The notes under the pieces: model-generated
Databases searched by the model: none
Told to the model about the DNA's origin: nothing
The model's input: only the letters and a program-made list of their open reading frames with translations
Shown: piece by piece, positions 11,821-20,019 of the stretch
How the letters are laid out: each line of letters begins with the position of its first letter
Position numbering within the stretch: position 1 is the stretch's first letter
Position numbers and translations under genes: made by a program
NCBI RefSeq assembly: GCF_019597925.1
Contig: NZ_CP080442.1
Span: forward strand, 1,220,001-1,284,000
Reading direction: 5' to 3'
DNA from: [Clostridium] scindens
Lineage (GTDB): Bacteria; Bacillota; Clostridia; Lachnospirales; Lachnospiraceae
DNA: 64,000 bases

Positions 11821-13446
11821 ATGATAAAGAATACAAAGAAAAAACTGCTGACAATAGTGGTGTGCCTATTCGCAGTTTTGTCTGCAATGCTGCCTTTAAA
11901 GGCCTCTGCGCTGAACATGGAGGAAGGAACTCCGGAGCTAATAATAAATACGCATACCGTAAGTTTTGCGGGAACCGAATGGTGGGTCGTAGGAACGAAG
12001 ACGCTCGGGGGCGTCCATGTGCAAGAGGACTGCATTACTCTTTTAGAAAAGAATGGTCCCTTTGGCAATACGGCATTCCGTACAGGGGCTGATACGCAGA
12101 ATCAGCCGGACTGGAAAGAGTTTGTCTATGACGGATCATTCTATAATGGATGGTACTATGAGGGTGACTTTACAGATCCTAATGATTATGCGGACAGCAC
12201 CTTGCAGCGCAGTATAGAAAAGATGGCAAATCAGTATCCATCTTCCAAAGAACAAACGTTGATTAAGCCCAGGACAGAATTATCTGAAGGCATCAATGAT
12301 CAGAAAATGTGGGCTTTGTCCTATGATGAGTTTTTATATTTTAGTGGTACAGATGCGGCACCCTATAAAAAATCATGGTGGCTTCGGTCGCCGGGGCGCG
12401 GCATACCGAGCGCTGGCCCCGTGTTTGCTACTACGGTAGCCCCGACGGGAGACTCTATCAACTATACGAACGTAGATTTTGATGGACACCATGGGATACG
12501 CCCGGCACTCAATATGGACTGTTCCACTGTTCAATATACGGCTGACAGCCTTGCTAAGGCAGCGGTTACAGTCAGCGATGGCTTTATCCCTACATCGGAA
12601 ATAGGTGCTTCAGGAAATGCGCTGAAATTTACTATGCAAGACAGTTCGCTGCGATTAAGTATGAATGCCACTGATGCGCAAAAAACACAGAGCGGCTCGA
12701 CGCTGCAGTTCCCTTATTCCAGAGCGACCACAGGCGAGCACCAGTACATTTCCTGCGTACTGACGGATAATACAGGGGTAAAATATTATGCCAGGCTGGC
12801 GGACACTGCACAGAGCGAAGAGGGTTCTCTGGCAATTCCTCTTTCAGGAGTGGCCGATGGGACATACACATTAAAGATTTTTTCAGAGCAGGTCAATGAT
12901 GCTAATTACACAGATTTCTCGGGTACGCCGACCACGATGACCTTAAAGGTGAATCAGGGAGAAGGTACAGTGAGTGATTTTAAAACAGAGCATATGCATT
13001 CTTGGAGCAAGGACTGGAGCTCGGATGATAAATACCATTGGCACGACTGCGATGAAGCGGCATGCCCCATTACTGATAACAGCGAGAAGGAAGGATATGC
13101 AGAACATACATGGCAGGACAGATCCGATGCGGACAAGCATTGGCAGGAATGCAGCGTATGCGGAAAGAAGCGCGATGAGGGCGTGCACAGTTATGGCGAT
13201 TGGCAGACCATTAAGGAGGCGACTGCAGTCGAGGCAGGAAGCAGAGAAAGAGTCTGCTCGGTATGTGGCTATAAGGAGACGGAGCCGATTCCGAAAATTG
13301 TAACGCCAGCAAAGCCTACTGTAGAAAACAAGGCGCCAGAGACGGGAGATGATAGCTTGATGTGGGTTTGGGCCGCTCTTTTTGCGGCAGGCGGATTGTC
13401 TGTTTCCATTCTTTGGATCAGGAGAAGAAAATACAGTAAATTTTAA
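11821..13446 (+). CDS. Cell-surface DUF6273-type protein with sortase-like C-terminus
   Basis: A 541-residue exported protein. The start at 11821 is chosen because AAAGG lies just before it and the signal peptide (KKKLLTIVVC, cleavage near ASA-LNM) follows at once. Residues ~30-235 form a DUF6273-like domain with the typical WWLRSPG and GHHGIRPALNMD elements. A middle domain follows. The region at about 395-490 contains His/Cys-rich repeats (HSWSKDW, CSVCGKK, CSVCGYKE) that could bind metal. The C-terminus is APETGDDS, a hydrophobic span and a basic RRRK tail, which fits a degenerate LPxTG sorting signal. ATACC-N7-GGTAT at 11726-11742, in front of the gene, is a candidate operator. Confidence 0.82.
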   Translation: MIKNTKKKLLTIVVCLFAVLSAMLPLKASALNMEEGTPELIINTHTVSFAGTEWWVVGTKTLGGVHVQEDCITLLEKNGPFGNTAFRTGADTQNQPDWKEFVYDGSFYNGWYYEGDFTDPNDYADSTLQRSIEKMANQYPSSKEQTLIKPRTELSEGINDQKMWALSYDEFLYFSGTDAAPYKKSWWLRSPGRGIPSAGPVFATTVAPTGDSINYTNVDFDGHHGIRPALNMDCSTVQYTADSLAKAAVTVSDGFIPTSEIGASGNALKFTMQDSSLRLSMNATDAQKTQSGSTLQFPYSRATTGEHQYISCVLTDNTGVKYYARLADTAQSEEGSLAIPLSGVADGTYTLKIFSEQVNDANYTDFSGTPTTMTLKVNQGEGTVSDFKTEHMHSWSKDWSSDDKYHWHDCDEAACPITDNSEKEGYAEHTWQDRSDADKHWQECSVCGKKRDEGVHSYGDWQTIKEATAVEAGSRERVCSVCGYKETEPIPKIVTPAKPTVENKAPETGDDSLMWVWAALFAAGGLSVSILWIRRRKYSKF

Positions 13447-13467
13447 TCCATAAAGAACCAGTATTTT

Positions 13468-13505
13468 ACCGGGCTCGATGAAACGGGTCCGGTTTATTTT
13501 TTTAC
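13468..13505 (+). terminator. Terminator after the surface-protein gene
   Basis: Ten-base-pair stem (13468-13477 with 13484-13493, two G-U pairs), six-base loop ATGAAA and a T-rich tail at 13494-13503. Confidence 0.75.
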
Positions 13506-13564
13506 AAATTGAGAATGGCAATATAACTTTGAGCCTTATATTGCCTGGCATATATGGAAAAGAG

Positions 13565-13593
13565 TTGCTTAATATTAGGCTGGGTGTTATAAT
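13565..13593 (+). promoter_or_regulatory. Promoter of the ECF S-component gene
   Basis: TTGCTT at 13565-13570 and TATAAT at 13588-13593 with a 17-base spacer. The leader is short (about 50 bases), and I recognise no riboswitch in it. Confidence 0.6.
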
Positions 13594-13652
13594 TACAGCG
13601 TAATTGTATTGTATCCTGCACAGCAGGAATGATAACAAGGAGGAATTGAATA

Positions 13653-14309
13653 ATGAAGACAAAGAAACACGACACACGTTGGATGGTCAGTGTTGCACTT
13701 ATGGCAGCCATTGTCATCGTGCTGGCGAACACGCCGCTGGGGATGATTCAACTGCCGATTATTAAGGCGACAACTGTACACATTCCGGTAATTATCGGAG
13801 CGATTCTGTTAGGCCCATCAGCGGGAGCAATCCTGGGCGCCGTATTTGGCGTATGCTCATTGATCAGCAATACGATGGCGCCAACGCTTTTATCCTTTGC
13901 ATTCTCACCATTCATGAGTACTACAGGGATACCGGGAGCATTAAAGGCAATCTGGATTTCAGTAGGATGCAGGATTTTGATTGGAGTAGTGGCAGGATGG
14001 CTATGGATTTTACTGAGCAAGTTAAAGGTAAGCCAGGTGATAGCGCTTCCAATCGTAGGATTCATCGGGTCAATGGTGAATACGGTGGCGGTTATGGGAA
14101 GCATCTACCTGTTATTCGCCCAGCAGTATGCGCAGGCCAGGGAAGTAGGCGTGACCGCGGTGTGGGGCCTGATTATGGGAACGGTGACTGCATCGGGAAT
14201 ACCAGAGGCAATTGCGGCAGCAGTGCTGGTACTGGCGTTAGGCAAAGTACTGATTCAGGTATTTAAGAAGATGAACATTGGAATGATGAGCACTCAGCTA
14301 GCAAAGTAA
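13653..14309 (+). CDS. ECF transporter S component, probably for pantothenate
   Basis: A 218-residue integral membrane protein with about six hydrophobic spans, the substrate-binding subunit of an energy-coupling-factor vitamin importer. The N-terminal segment IKATTVHIPVIIGAILLGP followed by AGAILGAVFGVCSLISNT is the pattern of PanT-like S components. Pantothenate is therefore the likely substrate, an assignment helped by coaBC nearby. The shared EcfA/EcfT energising module is not in this window, as expected for a group II S component. The ribosome site AAGGAGG precedes the ATG. Another small vitamin cannot be ruled out from sequence alone. Confidence 0.8.
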   Translation: MKTKKHDTRWMVSVALMAAIVIVLANTPLGMIQLPIIKATTVHIPVIIGAILLGPSAGAILGAVFGVCSLISNTMAPTLLSFAFSPFMSTTGIPGALKAIWISVGCRILIGVVAGWLWILLSKLKVSQVIALPIVGFIGSMVNTVAVMGSIYLLFAQQYAQAREVGVTAVWGLIMGTVTASGIPEAIAAAVLVLALGKVLIQVFKKMNIGMMSTQLAK

Positions 14310-14329
14310 GAAGTTAAGATAAAAAAATT

Positions 14330-14353
14330 AAGTGCCAGAGCAATCTGGCACTT
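14330..14353. repeat. Ten-base-pair inverted repeat, possible terminator
   Basis: Arms AAGTGCCAGA and TCTGGCACTT with a GCAA loop. The T run lies on the minus-strand side only (A run at 14321-14327 on the plus strand). No minus-strand gene ends here, so it may slow transcripts leaving the ECF gene or simply mark the boundary with the tRNA. Confidence 0.45.
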
Positions 14354-14381
14354 GACAATTATATAGTAAATATGGTATAAA
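14352..14381 (+). promoter_or_regulatory. Promoter of tRNA-Trp
   Basis: Consensus TTGACA at 14352-14357 and TATAAA at 14376-14381, with an 18-base spacer, 33 bases before the mature tRNA start. Confidence 0.7.
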
Positions 14382-14414
14382 TATCTAGTGCGACAGATAA
14401 TGCCGCAGATATAT

Positions 14415-14485
14415 AGGGGATTGGTCAAGTGGTATGATAGGGGTCTCCAAAACCTTTGGCGGGGGTTCGATTCCCTCATCCCCTG
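14415..14485 (+). tRNA. trnW: tRNA-Trp (CCA anticodon)
   Basis: The acceptor arms AGGGGAT and ATCCCCT pair. The T arm GGGGGTTCGATTCCCTC is canonical. The anticodon loop CTCCAAA gives anticodon CCA, and G at 14485 is the expected discriminator for Trp. The 3' CCA is not encoded. The anticodon stem contains two G-U pairs. It is a single tRNA unit with its own promoter and terminator. Confidence 0.92.
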
Positions 14486-14492
14486 GTTCAAA

Positions 14493-14548
14493 AAAAGAAG
14501 CACCGGAAACTTTGCTTACAGCAAGGATTCCGGTGCTTCTTCGATTTT
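14493..14548 (+). terminator. Terminator of the tRNA-Trp unit
   Basis: Perfect 14-base-pair stem, 14495-14508 with 14528-14541, closed by a loop with its own small CTTGC-like pairing, and flanked by an A run upstream and a T-rich stretch downstream. Confidence 0.75.
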
Positions 14549-14628
14549 GCAGAAATAAACCTGCAGGGAATGGTTATTCTATCTTTAGGTGACAGTTGAA
14601 GGGAAGAATCAGAAAGGCAGGAATACGA

Positions 14629-14814
14629 ATGTCATATTACAGTTATCACGGGATGGCAAAGAAGCTTATCAAAGAGGGGCATTTGATCAAGTATGAGATC
14701 GTTGAAGACTGGAACGGAATCAGGCCGGCACTGGTACTGTATTTTGACAATCACAGGCCAATGCCGGTAAGAGCCGGAAGATGGGATGAATATTGGGAGA
14801 TGCTATCCTCCTAA
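14629..14814 (+). CDS. Small conserved-looking protein of unknown function
   Basis: A 61-residue soluble protein. The ATG at 14629 follows AGGCAGGA and is preferred to an upstream TTG. The sequence is rich in aromatic and basic residues (MSYYSYHGMAKKLI, then RPMPVRAGRWDEYW near the end). I do not recognise a family. Its 3' end overlaps the convergent MATE gene by 12 bases. It reads as a real gene because of its ribosome site and balanced composition. Confidence 0.6.
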   Translation: MSYYSYHGMAKKLIKEGHLIKYEIVEDWNGIRPALVLYFDNHRPMPVRAGRWDEYWEMLSS

Positions 14815-16152
14815 GGAATATTTTTCTCGGCAGGAATGAAGAAAGTATGCGGACACTCCAAAGGTAAGCAGTTCGGCAACGGGAACCGCCAGCCACACGC
14901 CATTTACTCCGATGAGCGCAGGAAGGATGAGCAGGCATAGCATGATCAATCCAAAGGTTCTGAAAAAAGAGATCAGGGCTGATATCCTGCCATTGGATAA
15001 AGCAGTAAATGTGGCAGAGGAAAAGATATTCATGCCGGAGAACAGGAAACTGAAGGAAAAGAGTACGAATCCGGGCGCAGCAATGTCATATACCAGAGTT
15101 TCCGAACCAGCGAAAAGATGTACCAGCTTTGGGCCAAAAAGCAGAGAGGAAAGGAATATGCAGGCAGAGCTGACAGCGATGAATCTCAGGCAGATCCTAC
15201 AGATATTCTTTAGCCGCAGGAGGTTTCCGGCACCATAGTTGAAGCTGATGACTGGCGCGACGCCCATGGAAAATCCAATATAAAGAGTGGTCAGCAGGAA
15301 CTGGGCATATATAATGATCGTTATGGCGGCAACTCCATTTTCACCCAGCATCTTCAGCATGGCGCGGTTGAAGAAAAAAGTGGTGACTGCGGAGGAGATC
15401 TGGCTGACCATTTCGGAAGAGCCGTTGGCACAGCTTTTGGCCAGAACCGAGAGGCGAAGGGATGGCATTACAAAGGATAAGGTGCCATTTTTGCCGCTGA
15501 AAAACAGAATTCCGATGCTTGCCGGGATCACATAACCAATTCCTGTTCCCAGTGCGGCGCCCATGACGCCCATACCCAGGACTGCCATAAAAAGATAGTC
15601 TAAAATGATGTTGATAATACCTGCGCCGACAGATAGAGACAGGCCAAGCGAGGGTCTTCCGGCTGTGACGGTCAGATTCTGGAACAAGGTCTGCAGCATG
15701 CTTGCTGGGGCAAATAATAGCAGAATCCGTAGATAATCTTTACAGTAAGGGAACAGCATGTCGGTGGCTCCCAGCCCCCATATGATATGGTCCAAAAAGA
15801 AAAGGCCTGTGACGGCGACCAGAATTCCCAGGAACGCGCCAAACAATACGATCAAAGTAAAGTCCTGCTTTGCCTGCCTCTCCTGGCCTTCGCCCATCCT
15901 GCGGGCGATAATGGCGCTGCCGCCAGTTGCTGTCATTGTCCCCAGGCCTACCATGATATTAATGACAGGGCAGACGATGTTGACGGCTGAGAGCGCATTT
16001 GTGTTTACAAGTCTGGATATGAAGATCGTATCAGTCATGGTGTACAGTCCCATGAAGAGCATGGTGGCGATTGTGGGAAAGGCGAAGCGAAGCAGGGGAA
16101 TCAGCGTAAAATCCTGCGCCAGAGGATTTCCAGGCGTTCTAGGGCGCGTCAT
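14803..16152 (-). CDS. MATE family multidrug exporter
   Basis: A 449-residue polytopic membrane protein of the NorM/DinF-like MATE class, which exports cationic drugs or metabolites using Na+ or H+ gradients. The twelve-span pattern is preserved, with the early MGLYTMTDTIFISRLVNTNA segment and the second-half repeat beginning near GFSMGVAPVISFNYGAG. The start at 16152 has GCAGGAGG just upstream. It overlaps the 3' end of the AraC-GNAT gene by 14 bases, so the two are co-transcribed and the regulator probably controls the exporter. No substrate can be inferred. Confidence 0.92.
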   Translation of the reverse strand: MTRPRTPGNPLAQDFTLIPLLRFAFPTIATMLFMGLYTMTDTIFISRLVNTNALSAVNIVCPVINIMVGLGTMTATGGSAIIARRMGEGQERQAKQDFTLIVLFGAFLGILVAVTGLFFLDHIIWGLGATDMLFPYCKDYLRILLLFAPASMLQTLFQNLTVTAGRPSLGLSLSVGAGIINIILDYLFMAVLGMGVMGAALGTGIGYVIPASIGILFFSGKNGTLSFVMPSLRLSVLAKSCANGSSEMVSQISSAVTTFFFNRAMLKMLGENGVAAITIIIYAQFLLTTLYIGFSMGVAPVISFNYGAGNLLRLKNICRICLRFIAVSSACIFLSSLLFGPKLVHLFAGSETLVYDIAAPGFVLFSFSFLFSGMNIFSSATFTALSNGRISALISFFRTFGLIMLCLLILPALIGVNGVWLAVPVAELLTFGVSAYFLHSCREKYSLGG

Positions 16153-16999
16153 CGGTATTGCCTCCTGCCTCTTTCGCAAGTATAAGCCTCTGCGTAGGAT
16201 AGCCGAATTCTGTCAGTAGTTCTGCTTCTGCAAATCCCAGATTCAGATAGGCATCCCGGTAGCCAGTGTCCGCCTTGTCCCCTTCGCGGAAAGTGGTGAT
16301 AGAGATGCTTCGGTCAGCCAGAAGCTCATTCATAAGCTTATCAAGGAACAGCCGGGCAATATTGGAGTTCCGATAAAGAGGATGAACTCCAAAAAAATCA
16401 ATGCTGCCCGTGTTATGGCTTATGGTCATTACCGCAACAGCGATTCCTTCGCTTTTTAAGATCAGCGCCTGCTTTTTGCGGATATATTCTTTTAGAGTCA
16501 TAAGATATTCGGATTCGTTCAGATGGGGGAATCCGTCTACGACCAGATGGACCAAGTCCATCCATACAGGGATATCTTCCGCTGTGGCAAAGGAAATATT
16601 CTCTTTTGCATCCATCATCGTATGGTTCTGAGGCGACCCTGCCTTCAAATCAAACTTTAACTGCAAGGGATAGAACTCTTCATCTGACCGGTATTCGTTG
16701 GGCGATTTTTTATACATCTGCCGGAAGATATTCGTAAAAGCCTGCTGGCTCTCATATCCGGAGATTAAGGCAATCTCCAGTATAGGCCTGTCAGAGAAAA
16801 CAAGCAGTTTGGCGGCTTCTGTCAATTGCCTGCGCTGGACATAATCGTGGATGGAGAGTCCCACGGTATCGGAGAATATCCGGTGCAGATGGTATTTTGA
16901 ATATCCAACCGATTTGGCGATAGAAGATAAGGTCAATTTCTCGCTCAAATGTTCTTCTATATAATTGATGACTGATATAATGTTTTCTACTTTGTTCAT
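16139..16999 (-). CDS. AraC-type regulator fused to a GNAT acetyltransferase-like domain
   Basis: A 286-residue protein. Residues 1-100 are an AraC/XylS DNA-binding domain with two helix-turn-helices (SIAKSVGYSKYHLHRIFS and IALISGYESQQAFTNIFR). Residues ~135-275 look like a GNAT fold, with the motif FGVHPLYRNSNIARLFLDKLM resembling the acetyl-CoA loop, although the usual RxxGxG/A is degraded to RNSNIA. The start at 16999 follows AAGGAGG; an upstream in-frame ATG is less likely. The GNAT part may serve as ligand sensor or as a drug-acetylating enzyme. The downstream MATE gene overlaps it. Confidence 0.85.
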   Translation of the reverse strand: MNKVENIISVINYIEEHLSEKLTLSSIAKSVGYSKYHLHRIFSDTVGLSIHDYVQRRQLTEAAKLLVFSDRPILEIALISGYESQQAFTNIFRQMYKKSPNEYRSDEEFYPLQLKFDLKAGSPQNHTMMDAKENISFATAEDIPVWMDLVHLVVDGFPHLNESEYLMTLKEYIRKKQALILKSEGIAVAVMTISHNTGSIDFFGVHPLYRNSNIARLFLDKLMNELLADRSISITTFREGDKADTGYRDAYLNLGFAEAELLTEFGYPTQRLILAKEAGGNTDDAP

Positions 17000-17198
17000 C
17001 TTTTCAAACCTCCTTACTAGTAAGATTATAGACAATTATTCAGCAGGTGTTTTAATAGATGTTGCGGTTTTTCCTATATAAATATTGAAAAAGAGTAATA
17101 TTCTTCCATGCTTGTCTATATAATAATACTACATAGCCGCGATAAGGAAAGAGTAATTCCGTACGGTCAAATATTATGGCAAAGAGGAGATTTGTGGG

Positions 17199-17423
17199 AT
17201 GGCAAGATGCAAGAAATCGTATGAGGATCAATTAAAGGCAGTAGAAGAACAGATAGCAAAGGTACAGGAGAAACTCAATCATCTCAAAGAACAGCGCGAA
17301 AATATCCTGTCAAAAAAGCGAGAGGAAGAGTTGGCAGAACTATACCAGGTGCTTCAGGAAAATGAACTTACGGTAGATGACGTGTTAGGCATGCTTCAGG
17401 AAAGCGAGGTACAGACAGCATAA
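17199..17423 (+). CDS. Small coiled-coil protein of unknown function
   Basis: A 74-residue, strongly charged protein. Residues ~8-50 form a coiled coil (DQLKAVEEQIAKVQEKLNHL), and the C-terminal 20 residues look like a short acidic helical domain (ELTVDDVLGML). The layout resembles DUF4315-type proteins, but I cannot assign it. A TATAAT-like element at 17119-17124 lies upstream. AGAGGAG precedes the ATG, and a terminator follows at once, so it is a monocistronic unit. Confidence 0.7.
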   Translation: MARCKKSYEDQLKAVEEQIAKVQEKLNHLKEQRENILSKKREEELAELYQVLQENELTVDDVLGMLQESEVQTA

Positions 17424-17432
17424 GTCGGGGAA

Positions 17433-17468
17433 CGGGGCAAGAGAGTCAAATCTTTTGCCCTGTTTTTG
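17433..17468 (+). terminator. Terminator after the coiled-coil gene
   Basis: Twelve-base-pair stem (17433-17444 with 17451-17462, two G-U pairs), loop GTCAAA and T run GTTTTTG. Confidence 0.75.
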
Positions 17469-17567
17469 TATATGCATGGAAAAACTATCAATGATATAAA
17501 TTTGACATCCCAGCTTATTGTCCTTACAATGAAGATATAAAAAGTACTAAAGAGAGTGAAAGAGAAG

Positions 17568-17948
17568 ATGAAAAAACAGAAGAAGAATCCATTATATAAA
17601 AGTTTCCGCTATGCATTCGAAGGAATTATTGCAGGGATCAAAAAGGAGCGGAATATGAAGATCCACTGCATGGCGATGGTTCTGGTCATTGCAGCGGGAA
17701 TCATCTTGAAACTATCCATAACAGAGTGGTGCATCTGCCTTGTGCTCTTTGGAGTAATACTTGCGCTGGAACTGGTCAATACTGCCATAGAGGCGGTGGT
17801 TGACCTGGTAACGGAGGAGTACAGGCCTTTGGCAAAACTAGCTAAGGATACGGCAGCAGGCGCAGTCTTGATCGCGTCGATAATGGCTGCAGGGGCGGGA
17901 ATCTTGATCTTCCTTCCCAAGGTCCTGAGACTTGTGGGAGCGCTTTGA
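17568..17948 (+). CDS. dgkA: Diacylglycerol / undecaprenol kinase family protein
   Basis: A 126-residue membrane enzyme with three spans, of the Gram-positive DgkA/UdpK type that phosphorylates undecaprenol (or diacylglycerol) to recycle the lipid carrier for wall synthesis. The family signature ELVNTAIEAVVDLV is present, followed by the LAKLAKDTAAGAVL motif. The ATG at 17568 is preferred over a GTG four codons earlier because GAGAGTGAAAGAG lies in front of it. The phasin-like and UbiB-kinase genes follow in the same direction. Confidence 0.92.
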   Translation: MKKQKKNPLYKSFRYAFEGIIAGIKKERNMKIHCMAMVLVIAAGIILKLSITEWCICLVLFGVILALELVNTAIEAVVDLVTEEYRPLAKLAKDTAAGAVLIASIMAAGAGILIFLPKVLRLVGAL

Positions 17949-18042
17949 TTTGCGGGGATGCATAGATGCATAAAATGGTGTAGAATAATAGAGAACAAGG
18001 AAACAGGTTTTATTAACAGAAGACAGAAAGGGGACATGCAGC

Positions 18043-18390
18043 ATGGAGAAACTGGGAGATGGCGTAAAGAAGGTACTGCTGGCTGGCATCGGAGCAGTCG
18101 CCGTGACAGCCGAAAAGTCAAGGGAACTACTGGATGAGATGGTAAAAAAGGGAGAACTTACCGTAGAGCAAGGAAAGGTTCTCAATGAGGAACTGAAGCA
18201 TAACATTAAAAAGACGGTGAAGGAAAATGTCAATGTTTCGATCAAGCCGTCTTCTGCCGAGGAACTGGAAGAGCTGGTAAGCCAGATGACGCCGGAGCAG
18301 CTTGCCGGGCTGAAGGAGCAGATTGCAAGAAAAGAGGCAGAAGTTAAAGCCGATGTAAGCGAAGAAACTGACGGAGCAAAGGATGAGTAA
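18043..18390 (+). CDS. Phasin-like small helical protein
   Basis: A 115-residue protein of amphipathic helices, starting with MEKLGDGVKKVLLAGIGAVAVTAEKS. This is the pattern of the poly(hydroxyalkanoate) granule-associated (phasin) family found in clostridia without PHA synthesis. A Glu/Lys-rich tail (about 80-115) follows an EELVSQMTPEQLAGLKEQ helix. It overlaps the UbiB-type kinase gene by eight bases, so the products probably act together. The AGAAAGGGG ribosome site is strong. Function is inferred only from fold type and coupling. Confidence 0.75.
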   Translation: MEKLGDGVKKVLLAGIGAVAVTAEKSRELLDEMVKKGELTVEQGKVLNEELKHNIKKTVKENVNVSIKPSSAEELEELVSQMTPEQLAGLKEQIARKEAEVKADVSEETDGAKDE

Positions 18391-19966
18391 AAAGGAATCA
18401 GGCGAATACGGTGCCCGGTTAAGGGAGATGACCTCTGTACTGCACAAGCACGGCATAACCAGAGGAGTGACTCCGGAGAAACTCCGGCTGATACTGGAGG
18501 ATCTGGGACCAACTTTTATTAAACTGGGGCAGATTATGTCTATGCATTCGGACATCCTGCCCAAACGGTACTGTGATGAATTGATGCGGCTGCAGTCTGA
18601 AGTGACGCCGATGCCCTTTGAGGAAGTGGCAGAAGTAATCGAGGGAGCATATGGCTGCCCATGGAAGGAAATATTTCTCGAGATAGAGGACACGCCTCTT
18701 GGATCAGCCTCTATCGCGCAGGTGCACAAGGCCGTACTGGGCAATGGATGCAAAGTCGTGGTGAAGGTTCAGCGCAAGGGAATCTATGAGACGATGGCAA
18801 GGGATATCAGCCTCCTCCACAAAGCAGTAAAGCTTCTGCCGCCGGTCAGCCTCAAAGGCGTGGTGGATCTGGACATGGTTTTGGATGAACTGTGGGCGGT
18901 AACGCGCGAGGAGATGAATTTCCTGACAGAAGCGGCCAATATGGAAGAGTTTGCCCGCAGAAATGAAGGAATTGCCTACATCGGCACCCCTGTGCTCTAC
19001 CAGGAATATACAACGCTTCACGTGCTGGTCATGGAGTATATCGAAGGATACAGGCTGGATGAAAATGAGGCGCTTATCGATAATGGATATGATTTGAAAG
19101 AGATTGGCAGCAAACTGGTAGATAACTATATCAAGCAGGTGATGGAAGATGGGTTCTTCCATGCGGATCCTCATTCAGGCAACGTTAAGATACGGGATGG
19201 GAAGATCATCTGGATTGATATGGGCATGATGGGACGCCTCACTGAGCGGGACCGCGAGCTGATCGGGAATGCGGTGCAGGGAATCGCGTTAAATGATATC
19301 GGGATGATACAAGAAGCGGTGCTCGCACTGGGAGAATTCAAAGAGAAGCCGGATCAGAACAGGCTATATAAGGATATTGACGGCCTGCTTCTTAAGTATG
19401 GCAACGTTGATATGGGAAAGATTAACGTGGCAGAGGTCATGACGGACCTCATGGACGTCATGAAGGAAAATAAGATTGCCATGCCCCATGGCCTGACGAT
19501 GCTTGCCAGAGGCCTGACGCATATGGAAGGCGTGCTTGCAAGCCTGTCACCGGATATCAATATGGTGGAGATTGCTTCCGCTCATATGGCTGGCGAAGTC
19601 TTAAGGAATAAGGACTGGAAGAAGGAAGCAAAGGCCGGGGGAAGGAGCCTTTACCGGTCATTGAAGAAGGCATTGGATATCCCGGCGCTGACGGCGGATA
19701 TCATGCATGGCTACTTAAAAGGGCAGACAAGGATCAATCTGGATCTGCATGCGGCGGATGATCTGGCCCTGCTTCTTAGGCGTCTGGTCCGCAATATTGT
19801 GATGGGGCTATGGGTAATGGCGCTGCTGATCAGTTCCAGCATCATATGTACGACGGATATGTCGCCTAAGATCTGGGGGATTCCCGCGCTGGGAGCCTTT
19901 GGCTATCTGATGGCCTTTGGGATTGTCATGTATGTATTTTTAAAACATATTTTTTCGAAAAAGTAA
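18383..19966 (+). CDS. UbiB/ABC1/AarF family atypical protein kinase
   Basis: A 527-residue member of the ABC1 kinase-like family. It shows the KLGQ motif (FIKLGQIMSMHSD, about residue 50), the Ala-rich nucleotide loop (LGSASIAQVHKA), the invariant Lys of KVVVKVQRKG, the HADPHSGNV catalytic segment and the metal-binding IDMGMMGRL. Two membrane spans close the C-terminus (about 470-525). In respiring bacteria relatives support ubiquinone synthesis. This apparent anaerobe probably uses it for another lipid-linked task, consistent with the neighbouring lipid kinase and phasin-like gene. It is translationally coupled to the phasin-like gene. Confidence 0.93.
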   Translation: MSKKESGEYGARLREMTSVLHKHGITRGVTPEKLRLILEDLGPTFIKLGQIMSMHSDILPKRYCDELMRLQSEVTPMPFEEVAEVIEGAYGCPWKEIFLEIEDTPLGSASIAQVHKAVLGNGCKVVVKVQRKGIYETMARDISLLHKAVKLLPPVSLKGVVDLDMVLDELWAVTREEMNFLTEAANMEEFARRNEGIAYIGTPVLYQEYTTLHVLVMEYIEGYRLDENEALIDNGYDLKEIGSKLVDNYIKQVMEDGFFHADPHSGNVKIRDGKIIWIDMGMMGRLTERDRELIGNAVQGIALNDIGMIQEAVLALGEFKEKPDQNRLYKDIDGLLLKYGNVDMGKINVAEVMTDLMDVMKENKIAMPHGLTMLARGLTHMEGVLASLSPDINMVEIASAHMAGEVLRNKDWKKEAKAGGRSLYRSLKKALDIPALTADIMHGYLKGQTRINLDLHAADDLALLLRRLVRNIVMGLWVMALLISSSIICTTDMSPKIWGIPALGAFGYLMAFGIVMYVFLKHIFSKK

Positions 19967-20008
19967 AGGATGCAAGGGGAAGGATATTCCCCTGCATCCT
20001 TTTTTTTG
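19965..20008 (+). terminator. Terminator after the UbiB-type gene
   Basis: A stem of about 15 base pairs with one bulged A (19965-19980 with 19988-20002), followed by eight or nine T residues. Confidence 0.85.
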
Positions 20009-20019
20009 CAAGCGGATCA

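Noticed and set aside
13594..13652. Possible riboswitch before the ECF S-component gene
   Set aside because: The leader is about 50 bases and carries no known riboswitch core.
14294..14503. Minus-strand open frame over tRNA-Trp
   Set aside because: It covers a clear tRNA gene; its translation simply reads the tRNA and flanking hairpins.
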